Under the pieces are notes generated by a model, which saw only the letters and a list, made by a program, of their open reading frames with translations, made no database searches and was not told the DNA's origin. Position numbers and translations under genes: made by a program. A DNA stretch of 50,969 nt from NCBI RefSeq assembly GCF_000143415.4, contig NW_003314352.1, positions 178,796 to 229,764 of the forward strand. Reading direction: 5' to 3'. Shown one piece after another: positions 19,729 through 31,158 of this stretch (position 1 is the stretch's first letter; each line of letters begins with the position of its first letter). Origin of the DNA: Selaginella moellendorffii. Taxonomy: Eukaryota; Streptophyta; Lycopodiopsida; Selaginellales; Selaginellaceae.

Positions 19729-22700
19729 TTGGACTCCCCGAATAAAAATCACTTTTCTTCTTTATCAAGCTCCTCACCACCTTTCATCAAAGCCACCACC
19801 AATTCCCGCAACTTCCGCATCCCATGTCTCCTTTCTTTCACCGGACAATCAGGACTCAAGGCTTTGGCGCTACGTAACTCGGGTGCAACTTCCTGCTTCA
19901 TGGACATGGACTTTGCTGCCCGACATCATGTTCCTCTTTCTCCTACCATACGGGATCTGAGGGTTGAAGGCATCGGCGGGCATTTTGTGTCTCCATCTTC
20001 TGGACTTAGGGAAACGTTGCCCGTTCGAGTACACATCAGGTCCACTGTCACCAATATCGCCTTCAACATCATCAACAGCAAGTCCTCCTCTATGGTGCTC
20101 GGTCTTCCTTGGTTCCAACTACATCAGCCTCAGATTTGTTGGAAGGAATTACAGCTCATCTCTCCCACATCACCATCTCCCACGGCTTCCCCTGCTGTTC
20201 ATCGAGTCCAAATCAGGAAAAGTTCCCTAAACTTAAATCGGGGTTTTGTTCCTGACTCTACGAAGTTTTCACCCTTTTCTTTTTCCTCTCTTCCATCTTA
20301 CATTGGACAGTATCCTCGTCTCATCATTCCATTTAGTTGTACACCTCCTTCTATCTCCCCTCCTATCTCCACAATCACTATGAAAGAACTCCTTCATGAA
20401 GAACCTATTTTCCTTTTTGCTTTGCATGTTTTTCCTGTCAGTCTTCCTGAGAAGTATCATGATTTTGGGGATGTGTTTGACAAGAAAAAAGCTAGTGTAC
20501 TGCCTGTTCATTGGCCTTATGACTGTCCCATTGATTTACAGGAAGGAGCGTCACCTCCGTGGGGGCCTATCTACGGGTTATCCCCGTCCGAGCTTAAGGC
20601 CCTCAAAGAGTATGTGGATGAGAACCTTGCCTCGGGGTACATTCAACATTCGCAGTCCCCGGCTAGAGCGCCTGTCATCTTTGTCAAGAAGAAGGATGGG
20701 AGTTTGCGGCTAGTCATTGATTACTGAGGTTTGAACAAGGTGACTGTTCGGAACCGTTATCCACTGCCCCTGATCTCGGACCTGTTGGAACGCCTCGGCA
20801 GTGCCCGCTTCTTCACCAAGATTGACCTCTGTGGCGCATACAACCTGATCCGAATCCGGCTTAGTGATGAATGGAAGACTGCGTTCCGAACCCGCTATGG
20901 CCACTTTGAGTACACTGTCATGCCATTTGGCTTGACAAATGCTCCAGCAGTTTTCCAACACATGATGAACGATGTCTTTTGGGAGTTTCTTGATCAGATG
21001 GTGATCGTCTACCTCGATGACATCCTCATCTACTCAAAAACTCAGGAGGAGCACGACGAACATGTACACAAGGTGCTAGCGAAGCTGCGCGAACACGGCC
21101 TATACGCGAAGCTTGAGAAATGTTCCTTCGATCAGCAGTCTGTGGAGTTCCTTGGATACATTGTCACTCCTGAGGGTATCATGATGGATCCTGCCAAGGT
21201 CAAGACTATTCTCGAGTGGGAGCCTCCACAATCAATGTCGGACGTTCAGGTTTTCCTTGGCTTCACCAACTTCTACCGCAAATTTATTGATCACTACTCT
21301 GACATTGTCCTTCCTCTCACGCATCTCACTCGCAAGGATGTTCCCTTCTCTTGGTCTGCTTCTGCCTAGCATGCCTTTGACACAATCAAGGTAGCCTTCA
21401 GTTCTGCTCCCGTTTTAATCCATGCTGATTCCTCACAACCTTTCTTCATCGAGGCTGATGCCTCCGACTTGCCATTGGTGTTGTGCTGTCTCAACTCGGA
21501 GTGGATCAAGAACTTCATCCGGTCGCTTTCCATTCTCGGAAATTCCAGCCTGCGGAGATCAATTACGAAATCCACGACAAGGAGCTCCTTGCCATCGTGG
21601 ATTCCTTTGGAGAGTGGTGCCGTTTCTTGGAGGGGGCGGGCCATCAAACAGCAGTCTGGACGGATCACAAAAATCTCAAGTACTTTGCCACTTCCCGAGT
21701 TTTAAGCCGTCATCAAGCAAGGTGGGCACAATTCCTGAGTCGGTTTGACTTTGTTATCAAGTACAGACCTGGAAAGCTTCAAGGCCTTAATGATGCTCTT
21801 TCAAGGCGCTCCTATCTTAGTCTCAGGCCTGGTAATCCTGCCTTCGATCAACAGAATCAAGTTATCCTCAGTCCTGATTGGCTTCAAGTTATGGCAATTT
21901 CCTTGGCCCCGCAGGACTCCTCCTTGATGGATGCAATTAGAAATGATCTTCAATCCGATGATCTCGCCAGCGACATTTTCCCCCATCTTCAGGCTGGACA
22001 CCCTGTGACTCCCGACTGCCGGCGATTTGACGAGTTTGAGTTCTTAGATGGCTTATTATACCGTGTGGAGCAGCTTTACGTTCCTGAAGGTGATGCTCGA
22101 AGGTTGGTCCTGATGGCGTGCCACGATAGCCCGACTGCTGGTCACTTCGGCATTGCGAAAACCTATGAGCTAGTTGCATGGGACTTTTGGTGGCTTCACA
22201 TGGACAACTACATCAAAGCTTTTGTTACCTCCTGTAACACTTACGCCCGGAATAAGATACCTCGCCACCTTCCTTCAGGTTTGCTTCGTTCCCTTCCGGT
22301 CCCTTCAGGTCCTTGGGAATCCATCTCCATGGATTTCTTGAGTGATCTTCCGAGTTCTGGAGGCTTCAACAGCATTTTAGTCGTGGTGGATCGCTTCACA
22401 AAGATGGTGCACTTCTTGCCATGTACCAAGGAGTTTTCGGGCGAGGACATGGCAAAACTGGTATTCAGGGAAATTTTCTGACTTCATGGGATTCCTACGG
22501 ATGTGGTTTCGGATTGGGGGCCTCAGTTCATCTCTCATTTCTGGAAACGATTTTTGCAGCTGCTTGGAGTGAAGGCCAACCTCTCTTCGGCGTATCATCC
22601 TCAAACTGATGGGCAGTCCGAGCGAACGATTCAGACGTTAGAACAATTCTTGAGGTGCTTCATCAACTATCATCAGGATAACTGGTTCGATATCCTTCCC

Positions 22701-23130
22701 CTTGCTGAGTTCTCCTATAACAACTCTGTTCACTCCTCTCTTCGAATTTCCCCCTTCTTTGCAAACTCTGGCCGAAATCCCCGATTCAATCTCTCACTTC
22801 CTTCTCCATCCGAATCCTCTCATTCAAATCCCCGCTCTAATGCATTTGTCTCCAACCTCCAGGAAATCCACAACTCCATCTCCTTCCACCTCCATCGAGC
22901 TCAGGAATCTCACAAAACATTTGCCAATGTCCATCGTCAGGATTGTCCCCCTTACAATATCGGGGATAAAGTCTGGCTCCTCAGGCGAAATATCTCCACC
23001 ACCAAGCCCTGTCCAAAACTTGATTTCAAACGCCTTGGTCCTTTCCCTATCACTGCCATTATTAATCCTGTCACTTATCGCTCGTCGTTCTCATTCACAT
23101 CTTTGTTCCACTTGTTCTTGAGGAGGGGGT
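19729..23130 (+). pseudogene. Element C pol (protease, RT, RNase H, integrase; broken)
   Basis: The protease site is NSGATS, where F has DSGATS, so the catalytic Asp is lost. RT keeps YLDD (about 21009-21020). Stops compared with F: TGA at about 20725 and 22480 (CGA in F) and TAG at about 21367 (CAG in F). A 1-nt deletion near 21468 shifts the frame at the start of RNase H. Integrase has the HHCC region (H lost or altered in part), SMDFLSDLP, VSDWGPQF (R to W beside the second Asp) and DGQSERTIQ with the catalytic Glu. The coding region ends shortly after FKRLGPFPI..NPVTYR, where the 0.36-kb deletion joins it to the tail before the LTR. Confidence 0.88.
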
Positions 23131-23132
23131 GC

Positions 23133-23553
23133 TGTCAGGAATCCCCGAATCCTCCAATTCTTGCCACATTCCTGACTCTGGCCGGATTCCTAACCTGCAG
23201 ACCACATTCCTGATTCTCGAGACACTTCCCTATTCCTGACTCTCGAGACACTTCCCTATTCCTAACTCTCAAGACACTTCCCTATTCCTGACTCTCTGAT
23301 TTCCTGGACAATTCCTGAGTCTCAAGCCACATTCCTGATATTGATGTGGCGCCTCCTCAACCTCAACTATATTTAGGCCGTCCTCGATCCAAGAGTGGTG
23401 GAGCTTCATCAACCTATAGTATATATAGGTTAGCCTTGTTCCATTTCTCCACAATCTGAATCAACACCAATCTAAGGCCTCTTCTTTTTTTCCATTAGCT
23501 TTTCTCTTTGTTTTTTGCATTTTCCAGTCTTGATCATGTTGGCGGTCTTGACA
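23133..23553 (+). repeat. Element C 3' LTR
   Basis: 421 bp, the same length as the 5' copy. The TATA-like string is at about 23413-23429. It is followed by GATAG, the target duplication, and then element B sequence. Confidence 0.9.
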
Positions 23554-23558
23554 GATAG

Positions 23559-25285
23559 CTTTGCACTTTCTATCATGCCTTAGCAAGTATTCTTAGGGAT
23601 GAACCTACCTGATAGCCTAGGGAGTGGTTCCTCAATCCAGGTATGCTCACTTTATAATCCCACACACCGGGATTAACGTTGCTGCTCATGGGCCTTCACT
23701 AGCTTTGCCAAAATTCCATTTTTGGCTTTGTCCAATTCAGGTAGACAATCTTCTCCTGTCTCTGCAACCTTGGACATTTGGATAGCACCTTCTATCCATC
23801 ATTCGCTAGGGACTTAGTCCCTTGGGCCTTATCTATTGCCCTCGCGACACTAACCACCACCTCCTGGTGTTCCAGAGTGTTTGGGTGTCCCAATGATGGT
23901 CTTCTTGACAATGAGCATTTTCTTTTACGATATTGACTCACTATATCGTAAGATAAGCAATTTATCCCCTGTAAGGGTATATCTAACTTCCTTATGCCAT
24001 TAAGAAGTCTTGGGTAGCTACCTTCTACCCGTTTAACCAATTATCTTTGCACCTCTTGCTTAGTTGCCCCATAGTTGTCAAGTCCTACAACTCATTGCTT
24101 GGTGCTTCCATACCTCCATCATTATCTGGGTCACCACACTCCAACCGCATGCCTTCCAGCTTAGGCTATGCCATTCTCGCTTCCGTTAGGATTCCCTTGG
24201 TAAGGGGTTTTTATGAACCCACCATCATAACCTCAAGGTCTCACACCTTGGCACATTTGGTGTCTCCACACCATCGGCCTCACGAGCCTACCCTTATGAC
24301 ACTACTTATTAGTGTCTAGGTCTTTGCCAAGACTAATATAATTGTTCCTTATGCTAACTATTTGTTAGCACCGCACCATAGTGTTTGCACCCAACTCTGG
24401 GCCAAAGTTACTTTCTTCTAGGAACATCTTTCCCACAACTTTAGTATGGCACATTCTGTCATTAATGAGATACCTACTATTCTCATACTTGGATCTTATG
24501 ATCCTCCCCATACCTCATGGGGCACTATACACCTCAGTCCAAATGCTTCAACCAATCCCTTAGGACCATTCCCTGACTCCACTTGAGTCATCTAGCATTT
24601 TGAACTTTGCTAATCCAACAACCTGCGAGGTCTCAGTCTTAGAGGTGCCAACTCACTAGAATACAACTTCTTGTATTCATGTCCTACTCACAAGGATAAT
24701 TTTTGCAAGTGTTACTCTGACACTTGATGATTTTCTTGGGGCTAACCTTTGCCCCTTAGGACTACTTGTTCATATGATGAGAATAACAACTCATCTTTAA
24801 GTACACCCCCAACTCCTTGGGGTTTTCCAGCATTTATTAGAGGTAGCCCCGACTACCATTTCAAGGACTAGTGTCCTCTTTTATATTTGACCTCCCACGG
24901 TCAACAATTCCAGTCTTGAATTTATGAGTACCAACCTCAACCATATAAGGGTAATCTTGTGACTCCTATATTGTTTTGGAGTCTGTATCTTTCCCATAGT
25001 TGTTTACCACAACTACATTAGCTCATTTGCTGCGTCAAACACTCATCTAGATCACATCCTTAACTCTCTAAGGACACCCTTATACTGTTCCCAAGATCCC
25101 AAAGTCGTTCCCTTACTGGCCCTTTTCTATCCACCATATCGTGCACAAGTTCACGCATGAACTTGAGTGGAGAGCCATGTCTTCTCGGCATGTTACTCCT
25201 CAAGGATAGGTCCATATCGAGGACCTCCAATTCCAATACAAGTGGTGATATACTTAGCCACTAATAAGAGTCGGACTAAAGAATA
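23559..25285 (-). other. Element B internal region, proximal half: non-coding
   Basis: Resumes B after element C. On the element strand it lies between the PBS and the C insertion. No gag or pol motifs are seen. The only clean small frame is at 25060-25215. Confidence 0.7.
25060..25215 (-). CDS. 51-codon ORF at the gag position of element B, unrecognised
   Basis: Begins about 70 nt downstream of the B primer site, where gag normally starts. It runs from ATG to TAA as MDLSLRSNMPRRHGSPLKFM followed by an amphipathic, charged stretch (RELVHDMVDRKGPVRERLWD). It could be the remnant of a gag N-terminus or a short leader ORF. It has no similarity by eye to element A gag. Function unknown; expression unproven. 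Confidence 0.3.
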   Translation of the reverse strand: MDLSLRSNMPRRHGSPLKFMRELVHDMVDRKGPVRERLWDLGNSIRVSLES

Positions 25286-25297
25286 GCTCTGATACCA
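25286..25297 (-). other. Element B primer-binding site (tRNA-iMet)
   Basis: Minus strand TGGTATCAGAGC, the exact canonical plant iMet PBS, three nt (ATT) after the LTR end CTTACA. The ATT spacer is the same as in element A. Confidence 0.92.
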
Positions 25298-25300
25298 AAT

Positions 25301-27178
25301 TGTAAGCAACTAATTTTTCCATTCTACTTTAGTCACTTAACCACACCTCCGACCACTTGGAGGAGTCTCACTCACAACCTCCATAAGTCCTATTTCAAAC
25401 TTGGGCTTGCTAGCCCCGAGAATGGCATCCCCACCACTCAACCCTTGCACTTGGTCCAAGTGCTCCACATGTCCGATCCCATGACCGACACCACAAGGTA
25501 CCACTGACATATCAACCCGTTACGCTAAGGCCATGCCCATTCACCTTGGTCACACCGGTGGTCCGACACCACCTCCATCACAATCCCATCTCTCAAGACT
25601 GGGCCATCTGTTCATGAGTGATCATCCCAGATCCACTCCTTAGCATCCTTAGGATGCCTGCAGACATGGGGAATAGCCTTCCCCATTATCTCCATTCCGG
25701 TCTCCACCAAGTCCCTTTTTGTCCTTGGCCATGTTTGCCAACACTGCCACTAGATCAAGGCCCACAGGCCCGACCACTAAGTCCCACTGTCCTCTAGGAC
25801 TTCCTCACTGTGTGACTATGTCCTTGGTTACCACACCAGAGGGCTACTCCTCTTCCTTTCCATAGACTGGGACTTTGAGATAACATTTCGGAACACTGTG
25901 GCCCTACGCAAGCCTCATGGGTACTCTCCCTGCCTTCTGCCTTTAGGTGCTCTAGCCATAGGCTTAGAGCAAGGTTCCGTTGAGCCACGCTAGGTATCCA
26001 AGTAGGTATTGCCACCCACACTTAGACTGGGAGCATCGGCCAGTCGATCTCCCGGGGGAACTAGAGCCAGCTCTTGAACACTTCACCAAGCTACCCCGCT
26101 TGTCAGTCCGTGTTCACTCTAGTCTTGGACTTCCCAGTGGGCAGCTCATCACCCAACACTAGGTACAGCCTTCCTGGGCCAAACTGGCCTTTCCTGCCCA
26201 AACTGGCTCCACTGCAGTCCTCCCCTTACTATACTTTTGGAGCTCACCAAACCCCCCAGGGTCTGGGAGATGAACGCTTTAGGCTTTCACCCTCTCAGAC
26301 TCGAACTCGGACTCGGACTCGGACTCGGACTCGGACTCGGACTCGGACTCGGGCTTGGGCTCGGTCTCGGCCTTGGCCTTGATCTCGGTCTCGGCCATGG
26401 CCTCAATCTCGGTCTTGGCCTCAATCTCGGTCTCGGTCCCGGTCTCGGTCCCGGTCCCAGTCCTGGTCTCGGTCTTGACCTCGGACTCCATCTTGGATCC
26501 ATCTAGGACTCCATCTTGGACTCCATCTCGATCCATCTTGGACTACATCTCAGACTCCATCTTGATCCATCTCGGACTCCATCTCGGACTCCGTCTCGGT
26601 CCATCTCGGACTCCATCTCGGATCCTTCTCGGACTCCATCTCGGACCCCGTTTTGGTCCATCTTGGACTCCATCTCGGAATCCGTCTCGGTCCGTCTCGG
26701 ACTCCATCTCAAACTCTGTCTCGGTCCATCTCGGACTCCATCTTGGACTCCGTCTCGGTCCATCTCGGACTCCAGCTCAGACTCCACCTCTAACTCCATC
26801 TCAAACTCCATCTCGGACTCCATCTTGGACTCCACCTCAGACTCCATCTTGGACTCCACCTCAGACTCCATCTCGGACTCCGTCTCGGTCCATCTCGGAC
26901 TCCATCTCGAACTCCAACTCAAGTCCATCTCGGACTCCATCTCGGACACTTCCATGTGTCATGTGTTGGTCCTTTTGGGTCCCTTTTTGGAGCCTCGCTT
27001 ATTGCTTGCTTCGTGCTTGTTCCTCAAGCACTTTGTTGGGAGTTCCACTCCCGCTCTCGACCTTTCAAGTCGGATCTTTTAGTCCAAACGTGTTACACTC
27101 GTTTGGCTTTTTTTTCGGCCACTACCACGTGGCACCCTTCCAGCTCCACTTTGGGGCCTAGGGATTTTGTGTCTCACA
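25301..27178 (-). repeat. Element B 5' LTR (right copy)
   Basis: 1878 bp, plus-strand ends TGTAAGCAAC and GTGTCTCACA. Its hexamer array is at about 26296-26948. Confidence 0.9.
26296..26948 (-). repeat. Hexamer/12-mer array in element B right LTR
   Basis: Same organisation as the left copy (CTCGGA runs, then CTCGGACTCCAT 12-mers), with different unit numbers. The two arrays have therefore changed length since insertion or during reverse transcription. Confidence 0.85.
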
Positions 27179-27183
27179 ACAAG

Positions 27184-27718
27184 GTCGAACAGATTGAAGT
27201 GGAATCAATCCCTTAAGTAGTTCCTAAGTACAAACTAAAGCCCCCATCAGTCTTCAAGGGAGTGAATGACTATAAGGTGATGGAGGATTAGTTACGATAT
27301 GGAGGACTACTTCTGAGTATTGTGGTTACTGAGCTCGGAGAAGGTCCCATGTGCAAAACCATACTTGGCAGATAAAGCAAAGTCTTGGTGGAGAACGATA
27401 GAGGTTAATGAATGACCGGTGGCCACTTGGGAAATGATGAAGGTGAGGATCTGCATGACTTACATTCCTCCAAATGCTACTCTGCACCTAAGGGATGAGC
27501 TAAGTAGGTTGAAACAGACCAAAACTATTCAAGAGTATATGAATGGGTTTATGGCAAAGAGGATATTTGTCACAGATATGGGTGATATAGATGAGTTCCA
27601 TGCCTTTATATTAGGCTTGCAAATTTGGGCTTGCGGAGAGGTGATACATTGGAACCCAACCAACTACAAGGAAGCGTTGGATGCGGCTATCAAGGTGTAT
27701 TTCAATGATAACTTGTGA
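27184..27718 (+). pseudogene. Element A gag, C-terminal part
   Basis: Continues the frame cut at 14187: VEQIEVESIP, a stop, then PPSVFKGVNDYKVMED. The clean frame 27419-27718 reads YIPPNATLHLRDELSRLKQT, IQEYMNGF and FHAFILGLQ, the typical Ty3-gypsy capsid (retrotrans_gag) pattern. No zinc knuckle or protease is recognisable between here and the RT at about 27870, so that part was deleted or decayed. Confidence 0.8.
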
Positions 27719-27727
27719 AAGGGGAAC

Positions 27728-30700
27728 ATGACAGGGTCGGGGTCCATGTTTAGCAAATGGGCTAAACTAAGGGGAATATATGGCAAAGGGAAGAGTGATA
27801 AAAAGACGGGAATGGAAAAAGTACCTTTAGTGATCCAGCGGCTGTTGGACCAATTCATGCTGAAGGAGCTACCGGTGGGGTTGCCCCCCGCACGACTGAT
27901 AGAACATAAGATTGAGTTGGTTGAGGGTGCTAATATGGTGGTTCATCCACTCTATCGTTTGAATGAAAAGGAACTCAAGGAGCTCAAGTGCTAACTAGAA
28001 GAGTTGGTGGACAAAAGGTATGTTAAGTTAAGCAAGTTACCGTATGGGGCACTAGTGTTATTTGTGAAAAAGAAAGATGGATTTATGCACATGTACAGAG
28101 ACTAACGGTTGCTCAACAAGTATATAAAGAAGAACAAGTACCGTTTGCCAAGAATTGAGGATCTGTTCGATAGGTTAGGAAAGGCAAAATACTTCTCGAG
28201 GATTGACCTAAGATCAGGATAGTACCAAATCAGGGTAGCAAAGGAAGATGTCGAGAAGACAACCTGTCAAACAAGGTATGGGAGCTTTGAGTTTCTGGTG
28301 ATGCCCTTTAGGCTATGCAATGCACCGGCAACGTTTTTGGCGTTCATGAACCACATCTTTATACCCTATCTAGATCACTTTGTGGTTGTCTATATTAACG
28401 ACATCTTGATCTATAGTAAAATGCTAGAGGAGTATGCTGAACACTTGACAAAGGTGTTTGAAAAACTAAGGGAACACAAGTTATATGCTAAAGAGAGTAA
28501 ATGTGACTTTTCTCAATAAAAGGTAAAGTTTTTCGGGCATGTGGTGGGTAAGGACGGGCTCAAAGTGGACCCTGAGAAGGTCTAAGTGATCTAGGAATGG
28601 GAGTGACCATCGAATGTACATGAGTTGAGGGCGTTCTTAGGGCTATGCAACTACTACAGAAAGTTTATCAAATATAATCCGAGAGTAGCCTTGGCTTTAA
28701 CAAACCAAATAGGTAAAGGGAAAGTGGTATGGATAGCGAAATGTGAGGTGGCATTTATCCACCTCAAAGGGAAGTTGAGGAAGACTCCCGTGTTGGCGTT
28801 ACCAGACTTTGGTAAGAACTTTGAGGTAGAAATGGATACTTCAGACTTTGTGTTAGGCACAGTTTTGAAGCAAGATAGTTATCTAGTGGTGTCTTCTCGA
28901 AGAAGTTGGACAAGGCTCAACAAAAGTGGCATGCCCACGAGAAGGAATTATTTGCGGTGGTCAAGGTGCTCAAGGAGTGGCAACACTACTTTGGGAGGCT
29001 CTTCAAAGCTTATACGGATAATGTGGCAACAAAACACTTTTTGTCACAGCCCAACTTAAGAGGGAAACAAGGTCAGTAAGCCAATGCTTTAGCCGAGTTT
29101 AATTGCGAGATTCTGTATAAACCTGGGAAGAGCAACATCGTAGCGGATGCTCTAAGTTGAAAAGCAAGCTTGAAGTTGGTGATATCTAGGGCAACAACAA
29201 TATTTTAGGATGATGTACAGACACTATATGAGGATGATGGTCTAGCACAAGAAGTGTTGCTGAAGAACCAAGAGGCGCAAGAAGCTCACTAGAGAGGTGA
29301 GCTGCTAATGGAAGAGAAAATAGGTTATGTGGAACATAATGGACTCATGTATTATAAACAAACAAAAGTGTATGTTTTAGAAGGGGAATTAAGGAAGGTA
29401 GCCTTAGAAGAGTGTCATGACGGACCTCTTGCGGGACATGGCAGAGTGTTTAAGACGATGGGCTTACTCAAGAGGAAGTATCACTTGCCAGATATGGCTA
29501 AGGACGTCCAAAACTATTTAAAGACATGTCTAACATATTAGTAGGTCAAAGGCGTGGGTAAGGTTAATGGGGGCTTGTTACAAAGCATCCTAATTCTAGA
29601 TCATCCGTGGAAATATCTTATGATAGACTTCATTATGGGACTCCCCCCAAGTGAGGGGTTTGATGTGATATTCGTGGTGGTGGACCAATTTTCAAAGATG
29701 GCACATTTTATACCCACCACAACAGAAGTGTATGCAAAAGGTGTGGCGAAGCTATTCTTCGAACAAGTGGTTCAAGTGTGGGGAAGCTAGAAGAGATTCT
29801 CTCAGATCGAGATAAGATCTTCACTAGTAGGTTCTAGAGAACTCTCCTAGAATAGTATTGCACTATGTTGAACTTCAGCACAACTTATCACCCACAGACA
29901 AGTATAGAGTATTAAGTCAAGTTTGATGGAACTAACACTTCTTGACAGATGGACATACAGAAAGGGTAAATAGGCAGCTAGAGGATTATTTGTGATGCTA
30001 TATCTTGGGAAACCATACTGATTGGGTAAGTGATTTGGGACTTGCGGAAATGTGCTATAACAACTCACCACATTCGAGTATTGGGGTGAGTTCATGGGAA
30101 GTCATTAATAGGCGAGTTATTGAAGGTCTTATAGAACTCAACGTGGCCAAGTCTCATGGAGAATTACCCACAATGGAGGCATTCACGGTAAAAAGACTCA
30201 ACATTTGGAATCTAGTGAGGGATTCCTTGGAACAAGCTCAACAAAGGCAAACCAAGTATGCGAACCAAAAGTGCTGGGATGTAGAGTTCCAACTTGGGGA
30301 GAAGGTATGGCTGAACACCAAAAACCTAATGCTACCAAGTGGGATCAACCGAAAGTTGACCCAAAGGTAAAAATGCATATATTCCTAGAAATGAACTAAT
30401 CTTGAATTCCTTAAGTAGGTTCATGGGGTGTTACGAGATTAATGCACGAATCGGTAAAGTAGCTTACTGCCTCCGACTTCCTCGAGAGATGGGGAAGATG
30501 CACCTAGTGTTCCATGTGAACTTACTCAAGCCATATTTTGAGGATCTGCTTCACAAAGACCAAGTGAGACCTTTACCTAAAGTTATCCAAGGCGAAGAGG
30601 AATACGAAGTCGAGGGCATCTTCAATGAGTGAAAGAGCAAGTGAGGACACGAGGTGAGGGAGTTCCATATGAAGTGGAAAGGATTTCCATACTACAAAGC

Positions 30701-30854
30701 AACATGGAAACTGGAGGAGAACCTAGCAAACATGCAAGATCTAGTGGAGGAATTTCTACAAGACAGAAATCTATGTACTTATGCAAAGTTCAATTCAAAG
30801 TATCAATTTGTGAAGTTGAGCAATGGCATATGTTGGGACCTGAAAGCACGCTGA
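27728..30854 (+). pseudogene. Element A pol: RT, RNase H, integrase and chromodomain remnants
   Basis: RT from about 27870: ELPVGLPPARLIEHKIELVE, then VFVKKKDG-like and FSRIDLRSG. The catalytic box is YIND (about 28390) instead of YxDD. NYYRKFIKYNPRVALAL and FEVEMDTSDF mark the RT end and RNase H. Integrase: HDGPLAGHGRVFKTMGLLKR (zinc region), MIDFIMGLPPSEGFD (first Asp), then decayed sequence with a small insertion near 29890-29950. The end reads EEEYEVEGI, FHMKWKGFPYYKATWKLEEN, a chromodomain, which assigns A to the chromoviruses. More than a dozen stops. Confidence 0.85.
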
Positions 30855-31142
30855 AGGTAACTTAATTAGCATGGGTTAGCTAGGTCAATTAGGCATAGGG
30901 AACTACACTCGACTTCCCGCGGGGATGTCAAATCCATAGACATATTCTACGAAGGTTGGGTTCAAGTCCCAACCCCATACTAGGGCGTGGTGAGGTGAGG
31001 GGTAGAGGTATATTTCGTTGTTATGGGGTCCTGGCCAGGGAGGCTAATTTAGGCACACTACTAAGTGGGGGATGCCCCCAGAGACATGGTCAACAAGTCG
31101 TAGGATTAAAAACAAATGTTTAATATGGGCATTGAACTTCTT
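30855..31142 (+). other. Element A 3' untranslated region with T-arm-like module
   Basis: Non-coding stretch between the chromodomain remnant and the polypurine tract. It includes TTGGGTTCAAGTCCCAA at about 30957-30973, the counterpart of the module in element B, and AGTGGGGGATGCCC near 31060, also shared with B. Confidence 0.6.
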
Positions 31143-31158
31143 CTATGGGTGGTGGAGT
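31143..31158 (+). other. Element A polypurine tract
   Basis: CTATGGGTGGTGGAGT immediately upstream of the 3' LTR (TGTAAGG at 31159), identical to the tract of element B. Confidence 0.85.

Larger units (their letters stand above)
18225..23553 (+). mobile_element. Element C: Ty3/gypsy chromovirus inserted in B (chromodomain lost)
   Basis: LTRs 18225-18645 and 23133-23553, both 421 bp, TGTCAGGAAT...GTCTTGACA. The target duplication GATAG lies at 18220-18224 and 23554-23558. Gag, protease, RT, RNase H and integrase are recognisable on the plus strand, but several stops and a frameshift inactivate it. The LTRs differ at about 13 of 421 sites (3.1%). It is the same family as element F. Compared with F, about 0.36 kb between the integrase C-terminal GPF motif and the 3' LTR is deleted, removing the chromodomain. 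Confidence 0.92.
14188..27178 (-). mobile_element. Element B: non-autonomous (LARD-like) LTR retrotransposon inserted in A
   Basis: On the minus strand B starts TGTGAGACAC and ends CTTACA. The LTRs are 27178-25301 (5') and 15937-14188 (3'). The target duplication is ACAAG at 14183-14187 and 27179-27183. After removal of element C the internal region is only about 4.0 kb and contains no gag, protease, RT, RNase H or integrase that I can recognise in any frame. The LTRs are very long (1.75 and 1.88 kb). PBS and PPT are intact. Long LTRs with a non-coding interior match the LARD class. Over 14221-14686 the LTRs differ from each other at about 15 sites (about 3%), all transitions. Confidence 0.87.

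Noticed and set aside
26237-27161. Frame of 268 codons on the plus strand and similar ones in the right LTR
   Set aside because: Same array artefact in the other LTR copy of element B, antisense to the element.
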